Positions 54,804 to 63,465 of a stretch of 64,000 bases of DNA are shown here, piece by piece (position 1 is the first letter of the stretch; each line of letters begins with the position of its first letter). The notes under the pieces are model-generated. The model saw nothing but the letters and a program-made list of their open reading frames with translations, did not search any database and was not told where the DNA came from. This DNA comes from Streptomyces sp. NBC_00457. GTDB taxonomy: Bacteria > Actinomycetota > Actinomycetes > Streptomycetales > Streptomycetaceae. The translations under genes and the position numbers were made by a program. The DNA is taken from NCBI RefSeq assembly GCF_036014015.1, contig NZ_CP107905.1, forward strand, positions 7,998,001-8,062,000, given 5' to 3'.

Positions 54804-55627
54804 TCGGCCCCCGCCCCGTGACTGTCGTGGGGGCGTGCCGTGTGGCCGTGGTGCCGCGGCGCTTGGTGGGCGTCGTGCTGACCGTGTCCGTCGTGCTTGT
54901 CGCGCGTGTATGTGTCGCGTGCGTGCGTGTCGGGCGCGTGTGTGTCGCGTCCGAAGGGCACGTGACCGTACGCGCCAGGCGCGCCGGATCCCGCGCCTGG
55001 TGCGCCGGCCCCGTACCCGCCGTACGCGTCCCTGTCGTGTTCGTCCGCCGTGCCCGTGCCGCCGGTCGAGCCGCCGGACGGGCCCGGCTTGGGGCGGGCA
55101 CCCCAGCCCAGGTCGCCCCGCGGGCTCGGGACGGCCTCGGCGGCCTCGCGCGGCAGCTCCGCCCAGACCAGCAGGCCGGGACCGTGTTCCTGCGCGCCCC
55201 AGGCCCGGCACAGCGCGTCGACGAGGAACAATCCCCTCCCGTGCTCCTCCTCGGACCGCGCGGCGGCCGGGTGGGGCTCACCCGGAGCACAGCCCTCGTC
55301 GCGCACGGCTATGCGCACGAGATCGGCGCCGTCGTGCAACTCGCACACGATGTGGGTGCTCGCGGTGTGCAGTATCGCGTTGGTCACCAGCTCGGAGACG
55401 ACCAGCGCCGCCGAGTCGCAGGTGTCCTCGCCCACCGACCAGCCGGTCAGCCGGGAGCGCGTCAGGCGTCTCGCCTGGGCGGGCGAGCCCGGATGTGCGG
55501 CCAGCTCGAAGTGGAACCGGCGCTCGGCTGCGGCCCCACCAGGGCCTCCTACCGGGGCCGCACCGAGGCCGAAGGGGCCTGCGGCGGCGTCTGTTCCTAA
55601 GGGCGCGGACGGAATCACGCTTGCCAC
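54794..55627 (-). CDS. ATP-binding protein (RsbW-like HATPase) with His/Asp-rich tail
   Basis: A 277-residue protein with a GHKL/HATPase_c_2 domain at about 40-165 (VVSELVTNAILHT, RIAVRDEGCAPGEP, GRGLFLVDALCRAWG), as in anti-sigma kinases of the RsbW type. The last 110 residues are low-complexity, rich in Gly and then His, Asp and Thr. It is divergent from the XRE/DUF397 pair, the usual arrangement in Streptomyces abaA/whiJ-like clusters. The start is GTG at 55627; GTG 55618 is possible. Confidence 0.87.
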   Translation of the reverse strand: MASVIPSAPLGTDAAAGPFGLGAAPVGGPGGAAAERRFHFELAAHPGSPAQARRLTRSRLTGWSVGEDTCDSAALVVSELVTNAILHTASTHIVCELHDGADLVRIAVRDEGCAPGEPHPAAARSEEEHGRGLFLVDALCRAWGAQEHGPGLLVWAELPREAAEAVPSPRGDLGWGARPKPGPSGGSTGGTGTADEHDRDAYGGYGAGAPGAGSGAPGAYGHVPFGRDTHAPDTHARDTYTRDKHDGHGQHDAHQAPRHHGHTARPHDSHGAGAEWL

Positions 55628-55644
55628 TATCGCCCCGCCGTGAA

Positions 55645-55679
55645 CACTTGGCAAGTGCCACTCTGAAAAATGCAGAGTG
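55645..55679. promoter_or_regulatory. Two dyad elements in the HATPase/XRE divergent promoter
   Basis: CACTTG-G-CAAGTG (55645-55657) is a perfect odd palindrome. CACTCTG (55659-55665) and CAGAGTG (55673-55679) form a second dyad with a seven-base AT-rich spacer. They lie just upstream of the HATPase start and about 150 bp from the XRE start, so they are candidate binding sites for the XRE regulator. Confidence 0.55.
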
Positions 55680-55827
55680 CTGTGTGACGCGGTGGAATGC
55701 CGTGGCACACTGCTCGCAACAGCATGTTGAGCGGCGCCAGTTGAGACCTCGAAGGTTGACCCAGATTTTCGAATAGGTCTTCGAATGGCGCCGCCGGGCT
55801 GTCAGGAATCTTTTGTGGAGGTGGAGG

Positions 55828-56688
55828 GTGAGCGAGCCGCGGTCCGCGCCGACGGTCGGTCAGGTCGTCCTCGGTCGGCGCCTGCTCGACCTGCGCGAAC
55901 GCGCCGGCCTCAAGCGCGAGGAGGCCGCCCGTATCCTCCGCGTCGCCCCCGCCACCGTGCGCCGCATGGAGATGGCCGAGGTCGGGCTCAAAATCCCGTA
56001 TCTCCAGCTGCTGTTGAAGTCCTACGGCGTCTCCGAGGAAGAGGCCGACGCCTTTGTGCAGCTGGCGGAGGAGGCCAACAAGCCCGGCTGGTGGCAGCGC
56101 TTCCATGACATCCTGCCCGGCTGGTTCTCCATGTACGTCAGCCTGGAGGGCGCGGCCGCCCTGATCCGCAGCTACGAACCGCATTTCGTCCCCGGTCTGC
56201 TCCAGACCGAGGAATACGCCCTCGGAGTCCTGAAGTCGGGGGCCATCGGCCAGACCCGGCCCGAGGACATAGAGCGCCATGTCGCGCTGCGCATGCAACG
56301 CCAGGATCTGCTCACCCGTCCTGACGCGCCCCGATTCTGGGCGGTGATGGACGAGACCGCCCTGCGTCGCCCCGTGGCGGGCCCGGAGGTGATGCGTGCT
56401 CAGATCGACAAGCTGCTCGAGCTCATGAAGCTGCCCAACGTGACGCTGCAGGTCGCCCCGTTCGCCGGCGGGCCGCACCCCGGCACGTACGGGCCCTTCG
56501 TGCTCTTCCGATTTGCCGTGCCCGAACTCCCGGACATGGTCTACAGCGAGTACCTGACCGGCGCCGTCTATCTCGACGCGCGTGAAGAGGTGGCGACCCA
56601 CCTCGAGGTCATGGACCGCATGGCGGCGCAGGCCGCTACAGCACATCGCACGAAGGAGATCCTCCGGGATCTCCGCAAGGAGCTGTGA
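55828..56688 (+). CDS. XRE-family regulator of the Scr1/WhiJ type (DUF5753)
   Basis: A 286-residue regulator with an N-terminal HTH (about 15-70; LGRRLLDLRERAGLKREEAA, RRMEMAE) and the DUF5753 effector domain (about 95-280; PGLLQTEEYAL, MRQDLLTR-like MQRQDLLTRPDAP). The GTG at 55828 is preceded by GGAGG. It is followed directly by DUF397. The trio HATPase, XRE and DUF397 is characteristic of Streptomyces developmental and secondary-metabolism regulators. Confidence 0.93.
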   Translation: MSEPRSAPTVGQVVLGRRLLDLRERAGLKREEAARILRVAPATVRRMEMAEVGLKIPYLQLLLKSYGVSEEEADAFVQLAEEANKPGWWQRFHDILPGWFSMYVSLEGAAALIRSYEPHFVPGLLQTEEYALGVLKSGAIGQTRPEDIERHVALRMQRQDLLTRPDAPRFWAVMDETALRRPVAGPEVMRAQIDKLLELMKLPNVTLQVAPFAGGPHPGTYGPFVLFRFAVPELPDMVYSEYLTGAVYLDAREEVATHLEVMDRMAAQAATAHRTKEILRDLRKEL

Positions 56689-56943
56689 ATGGATCGCATC
56701 AAGCCGCGCCTTCGCGTCTACAACGGCATGCCCGCGCGGGACTTGGGCAGCGAAGGCTGGCACAAGCCGTGGAGCGGCGGTAACGGAGGCAACTGCCTGG
56801 AGGCGATGAAGCTGGCCGACGGCCGGATCGCCGTACGCCAGTCGACCGATCCCGACGGGCCGGCGCTGATCTACACCACTGACGAGATGACGGCCTTCAT
56901 CGAAGGAGCGAAGGCGGGGGAGGCGGACTTCCTGCTGTCTTGA
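56689..56943 (+). CDS. DUF397 protein
   Basis: An 84-residue DUF397 protein. It carries the family core WHKPWSGGNGGNCLEAMKL, ADGRIAVRQSTDPDGPALIY and the terminal FIEGAKAGEADFLL. Its ATG directly follows the XRE stop with no gap, so the two are translationally coupled. DUF397 proteins act with, or counteract, their paired XRE regulators. Confidence 0.93.
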   Translation: MDRIKPRLRVYNGMPARDLGSEGWHKPWSGGNGGNCLEAMKLADGRIAVRQSTDPDGPALIYTTDEMTAFIEGAKAGEADFLLS

Positions 56944-57028
56944 ATGTCACCTGTGATTGCTTCATCAACTTGCCTAACTTTGGTGCTGACTTGATCACTT
57001 TCCGTCTCACACACTTACGGGGTGCCGC

Positions 57029-57844
57029 ATGACCGGGCAGGACACCGGCCGCAACGCCGTCGAGATCGACACCACCAAGCCGCATCCCGCGCGGATGTAC
57101 GACTGGTATCTCGGCGGCAAGGACAACTACCCGGTCGACGAGGCCATGGGCCGTCAGATGCTCGCCCTCGACCCGAGGGTCCCGGTGATGGCACGGGTCA
57201 ACCGCGCCTTCATGCACCGGACCACCCGCTGGCTGGCCCAGCACGGCGTACGGCAGTTCCTGGACGTCGGCACCGGAATACCGACCGAGCCGAACCTCCA
57301 TCAGATCGCGCAGGGCATCGCGCCCGACGCGCGCATCGTCTACTGCGACAACGACCCGATCGTGCTCGCCCACGCCGAGGCCCTGCTGCGCGGCACGGAC
57401 GAGGGGGTGACCGAGTACCTCCAGGGCGACGTCCGCGACCCGGACACGATCATCGAGGGCGCCAGGAAGGTTCTCGACTTCACGCGGCCCGTGGCGCTCT
57501 CCCTCGTCGCCCTGCTGCACTTCGTCTCCGACGAGGACGGCGCGCACGAACTGGTCGGCCGGCTGCTGTCCGAGCTGCCGTCCGGCAGCTTCCTGACGGT
57601 CACGCACGCCACCGCCGACTTCACTCCGGAGGAGTCGAAGGCGGCGGTGGAGAAGATGAAGGCCGCGGGCGTGACCCTGGCCCTGCGCTCCCGCGAGGAG
57701 TTCGCCCGCTTCTTCGCCGGCCTCGAACTGGTCGAGCCCGGCGTCGAGGTGCCCCACCAGTGGCACCCCGAGCTGGGCGAGCCGGTGCCCGGGCAGGACG
57801 ACGGGGTCATTCCCGGGTACGGGGCGGTGGGGCGCAAGCCGTAA
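57029..57844 (+). CDS. SAM-dependent methyltransferase (Methyltransf_19/DUF574 family)
   Basis: A 271-residue protein of a large actinobacterial methyltransferase-like family. The hallmark N-terminus is PHPARMYDWYLGGKDNYPVD, followed by FLDVGTGIPTEPNLHQIAQ and VYCDNDPIVLAHA. The role is unknown; many copies exist per Streptomyces genome. It lies 85 bp after DUF397 on the same strand, perhaps under a separate promoter. Confidence 0.92.
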   Translation: MTGQDTGRNAVEIDTTKPHPARMYDWYLGGKDNYPVDEAMGRQMLALDPRVPVMARVNRAFMHRTTRWLAQHGVRQFLDVGTGIPTEPNLHQIAQGIAPDARIVYCDNDPIVLAHAEALLRGTDEGVTEYLQGDVRDPDTIIEGARKVLDFTRPVALSLVALLHFVSDEDGAHELVGRLLSELPSGSFLTVTHATADFTPEESKAAVEKMKAAGVTLALRSREEFARFFAGLELVEPGVEVPHQWHPELGEPVPGQDDGVIPGYGAVGRKP

Positions 57845-57889
57845 GGGCATCGGGCGGGTTCAACGCAAGCCTTGAGAGCGGCGGGCGGT

Positions 57890-58594
57890 TCAGAACCAGG
57901 ACGCGATGCGGCGCGGTGCGTCGACCACACGGCTGACGGCCACGACCGGCAGCGGCGGCTGCTCCGCCTTGTTGGGGCTGAGGTTCAGGCCGTAGTAGAT
58001 CTGCTCGATCGACGGCGGTCCGACCGCGAGGTTGCGCCGGACCGCCTGTGCCGACGACTCCTCGCCGGTCTGCACGAGGTAGGCCGCCGCCATCGTGCCC
58101 GTACGGCCGACTCCGGCACCGCAGTGCACGAACACCGGGCCGGACGCGTTCGAGACGATGCTGAACAGGTGCTGCACCTGCTTCGGCGTCGGCGTCTGTC
58201 CGTCCCGGATGGGCAGGTGTACGGCCTTCAGCCCGGCCTTGCCGGGTTCGGAGAGCTGGGCCGCGCTCAGGTCCTCGGCGCGCAGGTCGACGACTGTGGT
58301 GAAGCCCATGCCCGCCAGCGCGCGGTATCCGGCGGGGGAGGGGGCGGCGCCCCGCCACAGCTTGCCGTCGGGGTCGACCGGCTGGAAGTTGTGGACGCCC
58401 TGGACGCTGCGGGTTCCCGCAGGCGCGGGGGTCTCGGCCTTCGCCCAGTACGACAGGCCCAGGATGCCTCCCGCGCCGGCGGCCCAGAGGACGAGGTAGC
58501 CGATGACGACCCCGAGCAGGATCCGCAGTGCGCGCCGCGACAGCGGGCGCTTGCGGTGGGCAGGGCGGGGCAGGGTTGCGGTGATGACAGCCAT
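57890..58594 (-). CDS. Membrane-anchored dual-specificity/tyrosine phosphatase
   Basis: A 234-residue protein with a basic N-terminus and one membrane helix (about 23-47), so the catalytic domain (about 60-210) faces outside. The P-loop is HCGAGVGRTG with C158 and R164, the general acid Asp is in LPIRDGQTPT, and VVDLRAE precedes it. This matches the DSP/PTP fold of the phosphatidylinositol/tyrosine phosphatase-like bacterial family. The substrate is unknown. Confidence 0.88.
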   Translation of the reverse strand: MAVITATLPRPAHRKRPLSRRALRILLGVVIGYLVLWAAGAGGILGLSYWAKAETPAPAGTRSVQGVHNFQPVDPDGKLWRGAAPSPAGYRALAGMGFTTVVDLRAEDLSAAQLSEPGKAGLKAVHLPIRDGQTPTPKQVQHLFSIVSNASGPVFVHCGAGVGRTGTMAAAYLVQTGEESSAQAVRRNLAVGPPSIEQIYYGLNLSPNKAEQPPLPVVAVSRVVDAPRRIASWF

Positions 58595-58690
58595 GGGCGA
58601 CCAGGGGGACTAGGGGACGAGGGCGCTTTGGCATCGTAACCCCGGGCCTGTGATCATCTGTTCGATATGTCCGTTTTTGTGCTCTATATC

Positions 58691-59611
58691 TCAGTCATCG
58701 TGCATATCGGCGTCGCCGATGCCGACCACCGTGAGGCGGGCTCGGTCGAGCGTCGTGTCCTCCAGGCAGCCGCGCAGCCGCATCCGGTCGTGCTCGCCGA
58801 GCGCGGGCCGTACGGCTCCGGCGAACAGTCCGTCGCCCAGGTCGCCGAGGGTCGCATGGTGCAGGGGGATGGAGGTGGAGTCCCGGCACCGCTCCCAGAG
58901 CTGCTGGGCGGCGAGAGAGCGGCGCTCGGTTGTCATGACTGCGTCGCGCGTGTCGACCTGGAAGAGCACGGAGGTCGCCCTGCCGGTGCGCTCCGGCTCC
59001 GCCCGGGTCTGGGTGAGGTCGGCCAGCCCCACGACGAGCGCGGCGAGCAGCGCGACGCCGACGACGATGACGGTGGCGATACGCGCCGTACCCGCCTGTG
59101 CGCGCCTCGTGCCCGGCGGCGGCAGATCCTCCAGGTCGTCACCGACGTCCGGGCCTGGCGCGCTGAGGACGGCCGCCCGCCCCGCGAGCCGCCGCTCCGC
59201 CGGACGGGACGTCGCCGTCGACACCCGTTGCACCACCCAGGCGAGCCCGGACAGCGCGACACCGGCGACCATGAGGACCGGCACGAAGACGTACGTCCGC
59301 TCGGCGGGGTCGTCCAGCCAGCGGAAGCGGCCGTTGCTCTCCGGCTCGGGCGCGCCGGCGCGCAGGCGGGTCAGTACGTCCTCCTGCCGCGCGGTCAGCT
59401 CCCGCTGCCGCCGGTCGGTGTCCCGTACCCGCTCCTCGATCCGGGCCAGCCGGCCCAGCATCACGATGCCGAGCAGCATGACCTCGACGATCAGCAGCAG
59501 CACCCCGGACAGGATGGCGCGCTGCCACTGCCACCGGTACAGGTACACGACCAGGTAGGTCCCGGCTCCCGCGGCGGCCAGGGCCCCGAAGACGAACGCG
59601 ATCCGCCTCAT
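58691..59611 (-). CDS. Membrane protein of unknown function, coupled to a PEP-utilising enzyme
   Basis: A 306-residue protein with helices at about 5-24, 32-52, 108-128 and 177-197. A coiled-coil-like charged segment (about 55-90, RIEERVRDTDRRQRELTARQ) follows the second helix. The C-terminal extracytoplasmic domain has two cysteines (LWERCRDS, LRGCLED). The ATG overlaps the stop of the upstream gene as ATGA, so the two are made together. I do not recognise a function. Confidence 0.78.
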   Translation of the reverse strand: MRRIAFVFGALAAAGAGTYLVVYLYRWQWQRAILSGVLLLIVEVMLLGIVMLGRLARIEERVRDTDRRQRELTARQEDVLTRLRAGAPEPESNGRFRWLDDPAERTYVFVPVLMVAGVALSGLAWVVQRVSTATSRPAERRLAGRAAVLSAPGPDVGDDLEDLPPPGTRRAQAGTARIATVIVVGVALLAALVVGLADLTQTRAEPERTGRATSVLFQVDTRDAVMTTERRSLAAQQLWERCRDSTSIPLHHATLGDLGDGLFAGAVRPALGEHDRMRLRGCLEDTTLDRARLTVVGIGDADMHDD

Positions 59612-61755
59612 GGTCCCTCCCAGGTGTCGACGCCTCCGGTCGTCCCGTCGACGGTGAGGCGGGTGCCGGGAGGGAAGCGGCGTACGGCGTCGGTGGCGCC
59701 GACCACCGCGGGCAGCCCCAGCTCACGGGCCAGCACCGCGAGATGCGACAGCGGGCTGCCGGTCTGCGCGACCAGTCCGGTGAGGCGGGGCAGCAGCGGC
59801 GCGAGCGCGGGGTCCAGCATCCGTACGACGAGCACCGCGTCCGGCGGCCGGGCGCCGGTCCCGTCCCAGACCGTGCCGACCGCACGCCCCGCGGACACGC
59901 CCCGTGCGCCGTCCTCGCCACGGCGCCGGCCACGGCCGCTCCGCTCGGCGACGACCACCCCGCCGTCCGCCAGCCGGAACGCGTCCGGCAGCGGGGGCGA
60001 CTGAGCCTGCGGCACCCGGTCGTGCAGATCGGCCGGGAGCGCGGCCCCGTCGAGGGCGGCGGTCAGCTCCGGCCAGCGGAGCAGCCCGACGCGCTCCACG
60101 TCCAGGCCGAGTCGCCGGGCCGCTTCGCGGACCAGGCGGACTTGGAGCTCCTGTACCCAGCGGATACGGAGGCGGAGGGCTTCGCGGGGTGGGAGGTGGG
60201 GGGTTGCTGGGCGGGTGGTTTCGGGTGCGGGGTGACCGTTGGCTGTCACGCGGCTGTCTGTTGTCGTGTACGTGTTGATCCCCGAGCCCGCCGGCCCCAC
60301 CTGACCCGGAAGCCGGACGTTCCCCCGCAGACTCGGCGCCGTCAGCGCCAGTACCACCGGATCCGACGCGGCGACGCGGTCGTCCGGCACGCCTCGGGCG
60401 CGGGCCGCCGCGAGGGCGGTCAGGGCCGCGCCCGCCGCCGTGCGGGCCTTGGTCTGTTCGGGCAGGAGGGCGCCCGAGAGGGCCTCCTGGGCGTGCAGGG
60501 AGACCAGGACCGCGCGGGTCCAGCGGAGCTCGGCCGTGAGGTCGGGCGTGGACAGCGAGGCGGGTGGCGGGAGCTGGGTGAGGTGGCGGTCGACGTCGGC
60601 CGTCAGGTCGGTCGCCAGGCCGGGCAGCGCCGAGGTGAGGCGGCCCACCCGCCAGGCGGCGCCGAGCCTGCGCGCCCCCGGTGCCGGGTTGAGCAGCGCG
60701 AGCCACCGGTGCCTCGGCGGAACCGCGCCGAGCAGCCGCAGGTCGGCGGCGGCCCGTCCGCCCGCCGTGGTGACCACCGGCGTCGTCCGCAACAGCCGGC
60801 GCGGCGCGCTGCCCCCGATGTCGAGCGCGGCGGCGAGCCCGCGGGACATGGGCGCCACCCACAAGTCCTCCTCCAGCGGCTCCAACTGGCCGGGCAACGT
60901 CTCCGCGACCGGCCCGGGCCCGAGCAGCCGCGCCCCGGGCGCGGGCCGTGCCGCCATCGCCGTGATCGGCCGGCTCTGGAACAGCCACAGCCGCCCGTCC
61001 TCGTCGAACCCGAACTCGATGTCCTGCGGCCCGCCGAACACCTGCCGTGCCTGCCGCGCGAGACGCGCCAGCCGGAACAACTCGGTCCGGGTGAGCGGCG
61101 AACCGCCCTCCGGCGCCTGAGTGCGCCGTACCCGTCCGCTCCTGCTCAGCCAGTGATCGGTGCCCGTCCGCGCCCCGCTGACCAGGCTGTCGGGGCCGCC
61201 GAGCACGGCGCTCACCAGCATGCGGTCGGCCCGCCCCTCGACCGGGTCGGCACCGAACACCACCCCGCCGACCCGGGCCGTCAGCATGGGCTGCACCAGC
61301 ACCGCCATGGGCGCCGTGGACCCGTCGGGCCGGTGCGCCGAATCGAGCACGGTCTGTACGGCCGTACGGAAGTCCCGCCAGCCGCGTACGTCGAGTACGG
61401 AGTCGAACTGGCCCGCCAGGGACGACTCCTCGGTGTCCTCCTGCGGAGAGGAGGACCGTACGACCAGGGGGCGCGTGCCGCCGTACGAGAGCCTCTGCCA
61501 GGCCTCTCGCAGGGCTACCGGGTCGTCGCCCGCTCTGCTGGGAATCACGAAGCCGGGGAGTACCGGCAGGCCGGCGCGGGCCGCGCGGGCCAGGTTCGCA
61601 GCTTTGGAACCCGTGAGCCGGGACAGTGCGGCGGTGGGCTGCTCCAGGGCGATCACGGCCGGGCCGCAGGCCTCGACGGGGCTCAGGGCCACCTCGACCC
61701 GGGGCTCTTCCCCACCCCGCGCACCATCTCCGTGACGTTCGTCGATCGTCGTCAT
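59608..61755 (-). CDS. PEP/pyruvate-binding and PEP-utilising domain protein (PEP-synthase/rifampicin phosphotransferase-like)
   Basis: A 715-residue protein. The N-terminal ATP-grasp domain (about 45-290) has LTGSKAANLARAARAGLPVLPGF-type residues (GSKAANLARA), RSSSPQEDTEESSLAGQF and DIEFGFDE. The C-terminal swivelling domain has the phospho-His motif GSPLSHLAVLARELG. This order matches PEP synthase and rifampicin phosphotransferase. It is shorter than the roughly 860-residue rifampicin enzyme, and no 19-bp rifampicin-associated element lies upstream. The ATG at 61755 follows GGAGGG. The substrate is unknown. Confidence 0.85.
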   Translation of the reverse strand: MTTIDERHGDGARGGEEPRVEVALSPVEACGPAVIALEQPTAALSRLTGSKAANLARAARAGLPVLPGFVIPSRAGDDPVALREAWQRLSYGGTRPLVVRSSSPQEDTEESSLAGQFDSVLDVRGWRDFRTAVQTVLDSAHRPDGSTAPMAVLVQPMLTARVGGVVFGADPVEGRADRMLVSAVLGGPDSLVSGARTGTDHWLSRSGRVRRTQAPEGGSPLTRTELFRLARLARQARQVFGGPQDIEFGFDEDGRLWLFQSRPITAMAARPAPGARLLGPGPVAETLPGQLEPLEEDLWVAPMSRGLAAALDIGGSAPRRLLRTTPVVTTAGGRAAADLRLLGAVPPRHRWLALLNPAPGARRLGAAWRVGRLTSALPGLATDLTADVDRHLTQLPPPASLSTPDLTAELRWTRAVLVSLHAQEALSGALLPEQTKARTAAGAALTALAAARARGVPDDRVAASDPVVLALTAPSLRGNVRLPGQVGPAGSGINTYTTTDSRVTANGHPAPETTRPATPHLPPREALRLRIRWVQELQVRLVREAARRLGLDVERVGLLRWPELTAALDGAALPADLHDRVPQAQSPPLPDAFRLADGGVVVAERSGRGRRRGEDGARGVSAGRAVGTVWDGTGARPPDAVLVVRMLDPALAPLLPRLTGLVAQTGSPLSHLAVLARELGLPAVVGATDAVRRFPPGTRLTVDGTTGGVDTWEGP

Positions 61756-61890
61756 CGAACACCCTCCAGGACCGGCCGCCAACAGGGGGGACGCGCTGGG
61801 GTGGCCCTGCGCCTGACGGCGGAACGAAGGATGGGGCGCTTCCCTGTCGGGACCGGATCGAGATCCGGCGACGGCAACGACGCGCCTCCT

Positions 61891-61952
61891 GGGATCAAGG
61901 ATCCCACTTCTGTTGTCCAACATGACAGGCATGAGTCATATTCCGGTCATAT
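61891..61952 (-). promoter_or_regulatory. Dyad and direct repeats upstream of the PEP-utilising gene
   Basis: GGGATC-AAG-GATCCC (61891-61905) is a perfect dyad. GTCATAT occurs twice, at 61935 and 61946, exactly 11 bp apart, in the AT-rich part of the 247-bp gap 61756-62002. The gap has no coding signal otherwise. Confidence 0.45.
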
Positions 61953-62002
61953 GTGGATTCGATGACGGGATTCCGCGACCGGCTCAGCCAGGCGACGGGA
62001 GT

Positions 62003-63418
62003 TCAGTCCGCTGATGGCAATACGCCGCACAGCGCGTCCAGCGCCGCCCCGTACGCGTGCTCCGAGGGCGTCGCGTAGCCCACGACGAGTCCGTCGGCGG
62101 CCGGCATGTCCGTCTCCGGGTGCCGGAACTCGGCGAGTCCGTCCAGCGCGACGCCTTGCCAGGTGGCGGCCTTGACGGCGGACCGCTCGGTGCCGGGCGG
62201 CAGTCTGAGCACGGCGTGCAGTCCGGCCGCCACACCCGTGACCTCGATGTGCGGCACGTGCTCGGCCAGCGCCGCGACGAGCCGGTCACGGCGGCTCCGG
62301 TACCGCTGCCGCATACGCCGCACATGACGGTCGTACGACCCGGAGACGATGAAGTCGGCCAGGCTCAGCTGGTCGAGAACGCTCGCCCACCCCTCCCGCT
62401 CGCCCTTGGCCTCGAGCACGGCGCCCATGTACCGCTCCGGAAGCACCATCCAGCCCAGCCGCAGCGCGGGCGACAGGCTCTTGCTCACCGAGCCGATGTG
62501 GATCACCCGCTCGGGGTCGAGGCCCTGGACGGCGCCGACGGGCTTGCGGTCGTAGCGGAACTCCCCGTCGTAGTCGTCCTCCAGAACCACCCCGCCACGC
62601 GCGCGTGCCCAGTCGACGGCGGCGGCCCGTCGCTCGGCGTGCAGCGGTCCGCCGGTGGGGAACTGATGCGCGGGCGTCAGCAGGACCGCACGCTCGCGCG
62701 CCAGCAGGTCGACGCGGGCGCCGTCGTCGTCCAGGGGGAGCGGCACGGTCCGGGCCCCCGCCGTCTGGAGCAGTTCCCGGTGGAAGGCCAGTCCGTACGC
62801 CTCCACCGCCACCGGTCCGCGCAGCACGCCGCCCCCGAAGAGCAGCCGGAGGGCGTGCGCGAAACCGGAGCAGACGACGATCCGGCCCGGCTCGGTGCGT
62901 ACGCCACGCGCGCGTGCCAGATATTCGGTGAGCGCCTCCCGCAGCTCGCGCCGCCCGGCCGGATCACCGGGCCCGAACACCTCGTTCGGCGCCTGCTGGA
63001 GGGCTCGCCGATAGGAGGCCAGCCAGGCCGCGCGCGGGAACGCCGACGCGTCCGGGGCGCCCTGTCTGAGGTCGTGCCGTGGTCCACGCGCGCGTGGAGG
63101 TGCCTTTATGGGCACCCGCTCGGCGTGTCGCAGGGGCTCGGCCCGGGCGGCGACCCGCGTGCCCGAGCCCTGACGGGCGGTGAGCCAGCCCTCCGCGACG
63201 AGTTCCGCGTACGCGTCGGCCACCGTGTTCCGGGCCACGCCGAGATCGGCGGCGAGCGAACGGTACGGCGGCAGCCGGGTGCCCGGAGCGAGCCGTCCAC
63301 CGCGCACGGCATCGCGCAGCGCCCGGATCAGCGCGGCCCGCCGCCCGCCCGGTCCCGACAGCTCCAGATGCAGGTCGGCGCCGATGCGCTCCGCGGAATT
63401 GACCCACGATTCCGTCAT
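62003..63418 (-). CDS. MocR-family (PdxR-like) transcriptional regulator
   Basis: A 471-residue regulator with an N-terminal GntR-type winged HTH (about 25-95; LPPYRSLAADLGVARNTV) and an aminotransferase-I-like domain (about 130-470). The PLP lysine is K313 in SVSKSLSPALRLGW; also seen are HQFPTG and DDYDGEFRY. MocR/PdxR proteins sense PLP and often control vitamin B6 genes. It is divergent from the AhpD-like gene, its likely target. TAGGGT lies eight bases before the ATG, so the mRNA may be leaderless. Confidence 0.94.
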   Translation of the reverse strand: MTESWVNSAERIGADLHLELSGPGGRRAALIRALRDAVRGGRLAPGTRLPPYRSLAADLGVARNTVADAYAELVAEGWLTARQGSGTRVAARAEPLRHAERVPIKAPPRARGPRHDLRQGAPDASAFPRAAWLASYRRALQQAPNEVFGPGDPAGRRELREALTEYLARARGVRTEPGRIVVCSGFAHALRLLFGGGVLRGPVAVEAYGLAFHRELLQTAGARTVPLPLDDDGARVDLLARERAVLLTPAHQFPTGGPLHAERRAAAVDWARARGGVVLEDDYDGEFRYDRKPVGAVQGLDPERVIHIGSVSKSLSPALRLGWMVLPERYMGAVLEAKGEREGWASVLDQLSLADFIVSGSYDRHVRRMRQRYRSRRDRLVAALAEHVPHIEVTGVAAGLHAVLRLPPGTERSAVKAATWQGVALDGLAEFRHPETDMPAADGLVVGYATPSEHAYGAALDALCGVLPSAD

Positions 63419-63465
63419 GGAAATGCACCCTACAGCCGGTCTTTCGGCTCCATAGATTGATGCGC

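Noticed and set aside
61756..62002. Rifampicin-associated element upstream of the PEP-utilising gene
   Set aside because: The 19-bp inverted repeat is not present; only an unrelated 6-bp dyad and short direct repeats are.
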